Source of the DNA: CAVVZJ01 sp963752755
GTDB taxonomy: Bacteria > Planctomycetota > Planctomycetia > Isosphaerales > Isosphaeraceae
Assembly: GCA_963752755.1 (NCBI GenBank)
Contig: CAVVZJ010000001.1
Coordinates: 2,542,001-2,606,000 of the forward strand
Length of the DNA stretch: 64,000 nt
Reading direction: 5' to 3'
Position numbers and translations under genes: made by a program. Within the stretch, counting starts at the first letter, position 1; each line of letters begins with the position of its first letter. Below, piece after piece: positions 61,675-64,000 of this stretch. The notes beneath the pieces were generated by a model. The model saw nothing but the letters and a program-made list of their open reading frames with translations. It had not been told where the DNA came from and did not search any database.

Positions 61675-64000
61675 GCGTCGCCTCTCCAGAAGCAACCCAG
61701 CCCGAACATCCCGACTGCGAAGACCAGGGCCGTCGGCGCCAACCCAAGCATCGGGACCAGGGCCGAGACGGCGAGAGCCACGAGCATCAGCCGGAACGGG
61801 TGCCGCCTCCAGGACAGGCCGACGAACGCCACCGGCAGAACCAGGAACGCCGCCAGCACGGCACCCCACTGGACCGGCCCGGTCGTCGGCTCCGACCGGC
61901 CGGCGGAGGTCCATCGCAGGGGCGGATCGCCCGCTCTTTCGGAGGCGACTCCCTGGAAGTAGCTCGGGCTGGCGAGGCGACGGATTCGCAGGTCGGCCAG
62001 GATCTCGGCGGGCTCGGGTACCTTCGACGCTCCTCCGGCCGATTCCAGGCCGACGCGATCCCGAGCCGTCTGGAGATAGCTCTCCAGACCGGCCTCGCGG
62101 AGCGTCCGCTCGCGTGAGGCGTTGGCCGACTGGATGCGATCAAGTAATCGCGAGCCGTTCCGTGCCGCCAACGTGTTGCCGTGGACCATCCGGGTCGCGG
62201 ATCGCGATTGCAGCTCGGCCTGCACGAGCCCGGAAAGCAAGGAGGCCCGGTCGCGCGGCGAGCTGCGGTCGAATTGACCGAGGGAATCGAGGAGGTTGCG
62301 CGTCATCAGTTCGAGCCGCTCGACTTCCAGGCTTTCCCCGGCCACCGCCGCGAACGGCCCGGCGTCGCCGACGACCCGGATTCCCGGCCGGGCGTGGACG
62401 GTGGCGAGGGTTGGGAACCCGCCCTCAGCCGGTCGGGGCCAGGCGATCGCATCCCCCGCGGTCCGGGTCCTCCAAACCAGGCTCACCCGCGAAGCCGTCG
62501 CCTCGCCGAGCGGGATCAAGAGGTCACCCTCGGGATGCCGCCAGGGCCCGACCAAGGCACGCCGTCCACCGTGGCGGCCAGGGGTTCGAGCCCGTCGGGC
62601 AGGTGCAACGTGAGGAACGGCTCCTGGCCGGCGGCCAGGTAGTAGCAGACCTGGCCGACGACCGAGCCGTCATCGGCCAGGTTGCAGACGACGTCTGCCA
62701 GCCGGACCCGCCGCGATTCCCGGTCGTCGCCCGACCGCGGCTCGATCGCCGGCCGCCCGGACCCGCAACGACCAGCGGTCGCGGAGAACCTGATAGACCT
62801 TGCGGTCGCCCTGCTCCGGCACCGGCAGGCCGCTCAGCTCGAAGCGCGACGGGGTCCACCTGCTGAAGCCCGGCCGAGCCCTCCGCAGTCAGCAGGCGGC
62901 CAGAGAGGTTCACCCAGGCCAGCAAGGCGCCGCTAACCCGGCCGTAGCCGAGCGGGGTCAGGTCGGGGAAGTTCAAGGCGTCCGAATTCCACGGCCGTCG
63001 AGCGCGGAGCAAGAGCTCGGCGGAACCCCAGATCGGCGATGCCGGGCGTGATCGTCAGGATGGCGCGGGGGCCGTTCGGCTCGCGACGGACCTCGGCCTG
63101 GCCACGGGCGAGCCGGACGTCCACGACCTCGGCCCAGTCGGCCGGCAGGTCCAGCCGGATCGCCCGGCTCGAACCGCCCGAGACCTGATAGCGGACCAGG
63201 GCGACCCACTCCACCGCCCCCGGGTGAAACGCCAGGTGGCTCCGGAGCGTCACGTCGGCCCTCGGCGCCTCACCGGACCATCGGATGAGCCCCGCCGGCT
63301 CGATCGAGGTCACCCGGTACAGCGCCCGGACCGCCGCCGTCTCGTCCGGTCCCGGGCGCGCGGACGGCCACCAGGCCCCGGGTCTCCTCGACCCGGAACG
63401 GCGCCGTCGGCGGAGCCGAGATCGCCACCGGACCCGGGTTCACGACCGCGTCCGGCCACTGAATCCAGGGCAAGGGCAACTCCTGAGTCACGTTGCCCCG
63501 GCCCTCCGCGACCGACAACGCAGGCACCCAGCCCTCGATCCGGACCTGCCGCTCGGTCGCCTCCATCGCCCCGAAATGCAGCCAGAGTTCCCCCGGACTC
63601 GAGGCGCTCCACGAGGTCAGACCGTCGGCCTCCACCCGTAGGACCCGAAGCCCCTTCGGCAAGCGCACCCGCAAGGCCCGCAACCGGCCCGACTTCTCGA
63701 CGCAACGCGCCTCGACCCGCAAGTCGGCTCGCCCCGGCGCCAGTTCCAGTCGCATTGATGGCTGGATGACAGGCTGGGGACTCTCGGGCTCAAACCGCGC
63801 CGTGACCCCATCGGAACGAGCCCAGCTCACCGCCCCAATCAGGCCCGTCTGCGCCTCCGGGAACGGTCCCCACGACCGGAGAAAGAGGTCTTCAAGGATC
63901 GGGTCGCTGATTGCCGCCGGCTCGAACCGGGCCGACCAGGATTCCGGCATCCGGACCGCCACGATCCCCAAATGCGCCTCCGTCCCCAGCGGCATGATCC
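61671..64000 (-). CDS. Large beta-rich membrane protein (truncated by window edge, frameshifted)
   Basis: The 5' end lies beyond 64000. Read across breaks near 62540, 62790 and 62990, and near 63300, it gives a long soluble part with repeated beta-sandwich-like strands (MRLELAPGRADLRVEARCVE, RALRVRLPKGLRVLRVEADG, ELWLHFGAMEATERQVRIEG), then a helical region (RNGSRLLDRIQSANASRERT). Three C-terminal membrane helices follow (WGAVLAAFLVLPVAFVGLSW, RLMLVALAVSALVPMLGLA, LVFAVGMFGLGCFW). It ends GDA with TGA overlapping the next start. No named family recognised; a cell-surface structural role is a guess. Confidence 0.6.

Overview
The window is about 64 kb of very GC-rich chromosomal DNA, most likely from a planctomycete. 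Order Isosphaerales is my inference, not proven. The evidence is the gene families: three DUF1501 proteins with twin-arginine leaders, two DUF1549/DUF1553 proteins beside DUF1501 partners, two DUF1559 prepilin-like proteins with the C-terminal H-x9-DG motif, a PVC-type heme-binding CxxCH protein and a PA14/multi-heme protein. I found no tRNA, rRNA, CRISPR array, integrase, transposase or prophage gene.

Layout. 1-3.7 kb: 3' end of a PLP aminotransferase, then two LptF/LptG-type permeases. 3.8-6.8 kb: recQ (minus). 7.0-8.0 kb: a sulfotransferase. 8.4-14.6 kb: a minus-strand housekeeping block, coaE, rho, a small unknown gene, ribH, a CBM9-like protein and rpsA. 15.1-24.1 kb (plus): creatininase-family hydrolase, a tandem pair of DUF697-type GTPases with a small membrane partner, a secreted helical protein, a GXGXG-fold protein, a secreted beta-sandwich protein and corA. 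24.2-28.5 kb (plus): recJ, pcm, an MBL-fold hydrolase and a Spy/CpxP-like protein. 28.6-38.4 kb (minus): a five-heme PA14 protein, rtcB, and a giant deacetylase + FG-GAP + heme fusion. 38.8-46.6 kb (plus): DUF1549/DUF1553, DUF1501, a Gfo/Idh/MocA oxidoreductase and a SWIM-SNF2 helicase. 46.8-54.7 kb (minus): zwf fused to a cyclic-nucleotide-binding domain, a degenerate receiver, a DUF1501 protein, two DUF1559 proteins flanking a Cys-rich protein, and cutC. 54.8-61.3 kb: a thioredoxin-TPR protein, an ABM monooxygenase, a small unknown, AMP nucleosidase, a Dabb protein and a second DUF1553-DUF1501 pair. 61.4-64 kb (minus): a two-gene membrane operon running off the edge.

The striking technical feature is pervasive frameshifting. 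About 20 genes, including rho, rpsA, coaE, zwf and recQ, are broken by single indels, while the reading resumes in another frame with the expected motifs intact. I read these as sequence errors, not decay. I give gene spans across the breaks and note where each break lies. Spans 24.2-28.5, 49.6-55.6 and 56.1-61.3 kb are essentially clean.

How the genes work together. The DUF1549/DUF1553/DUF1501, PA14-cytochrome and heme-fusion proteins all look exported and belong to the poorly understood planctomycete surface-cytochrome set. The GTPase trio looks like one membrane-associated operon. The most novel architectures are the G6PD-cNMP fusion, the deacetylase-heme fusion and the paired GTPases.
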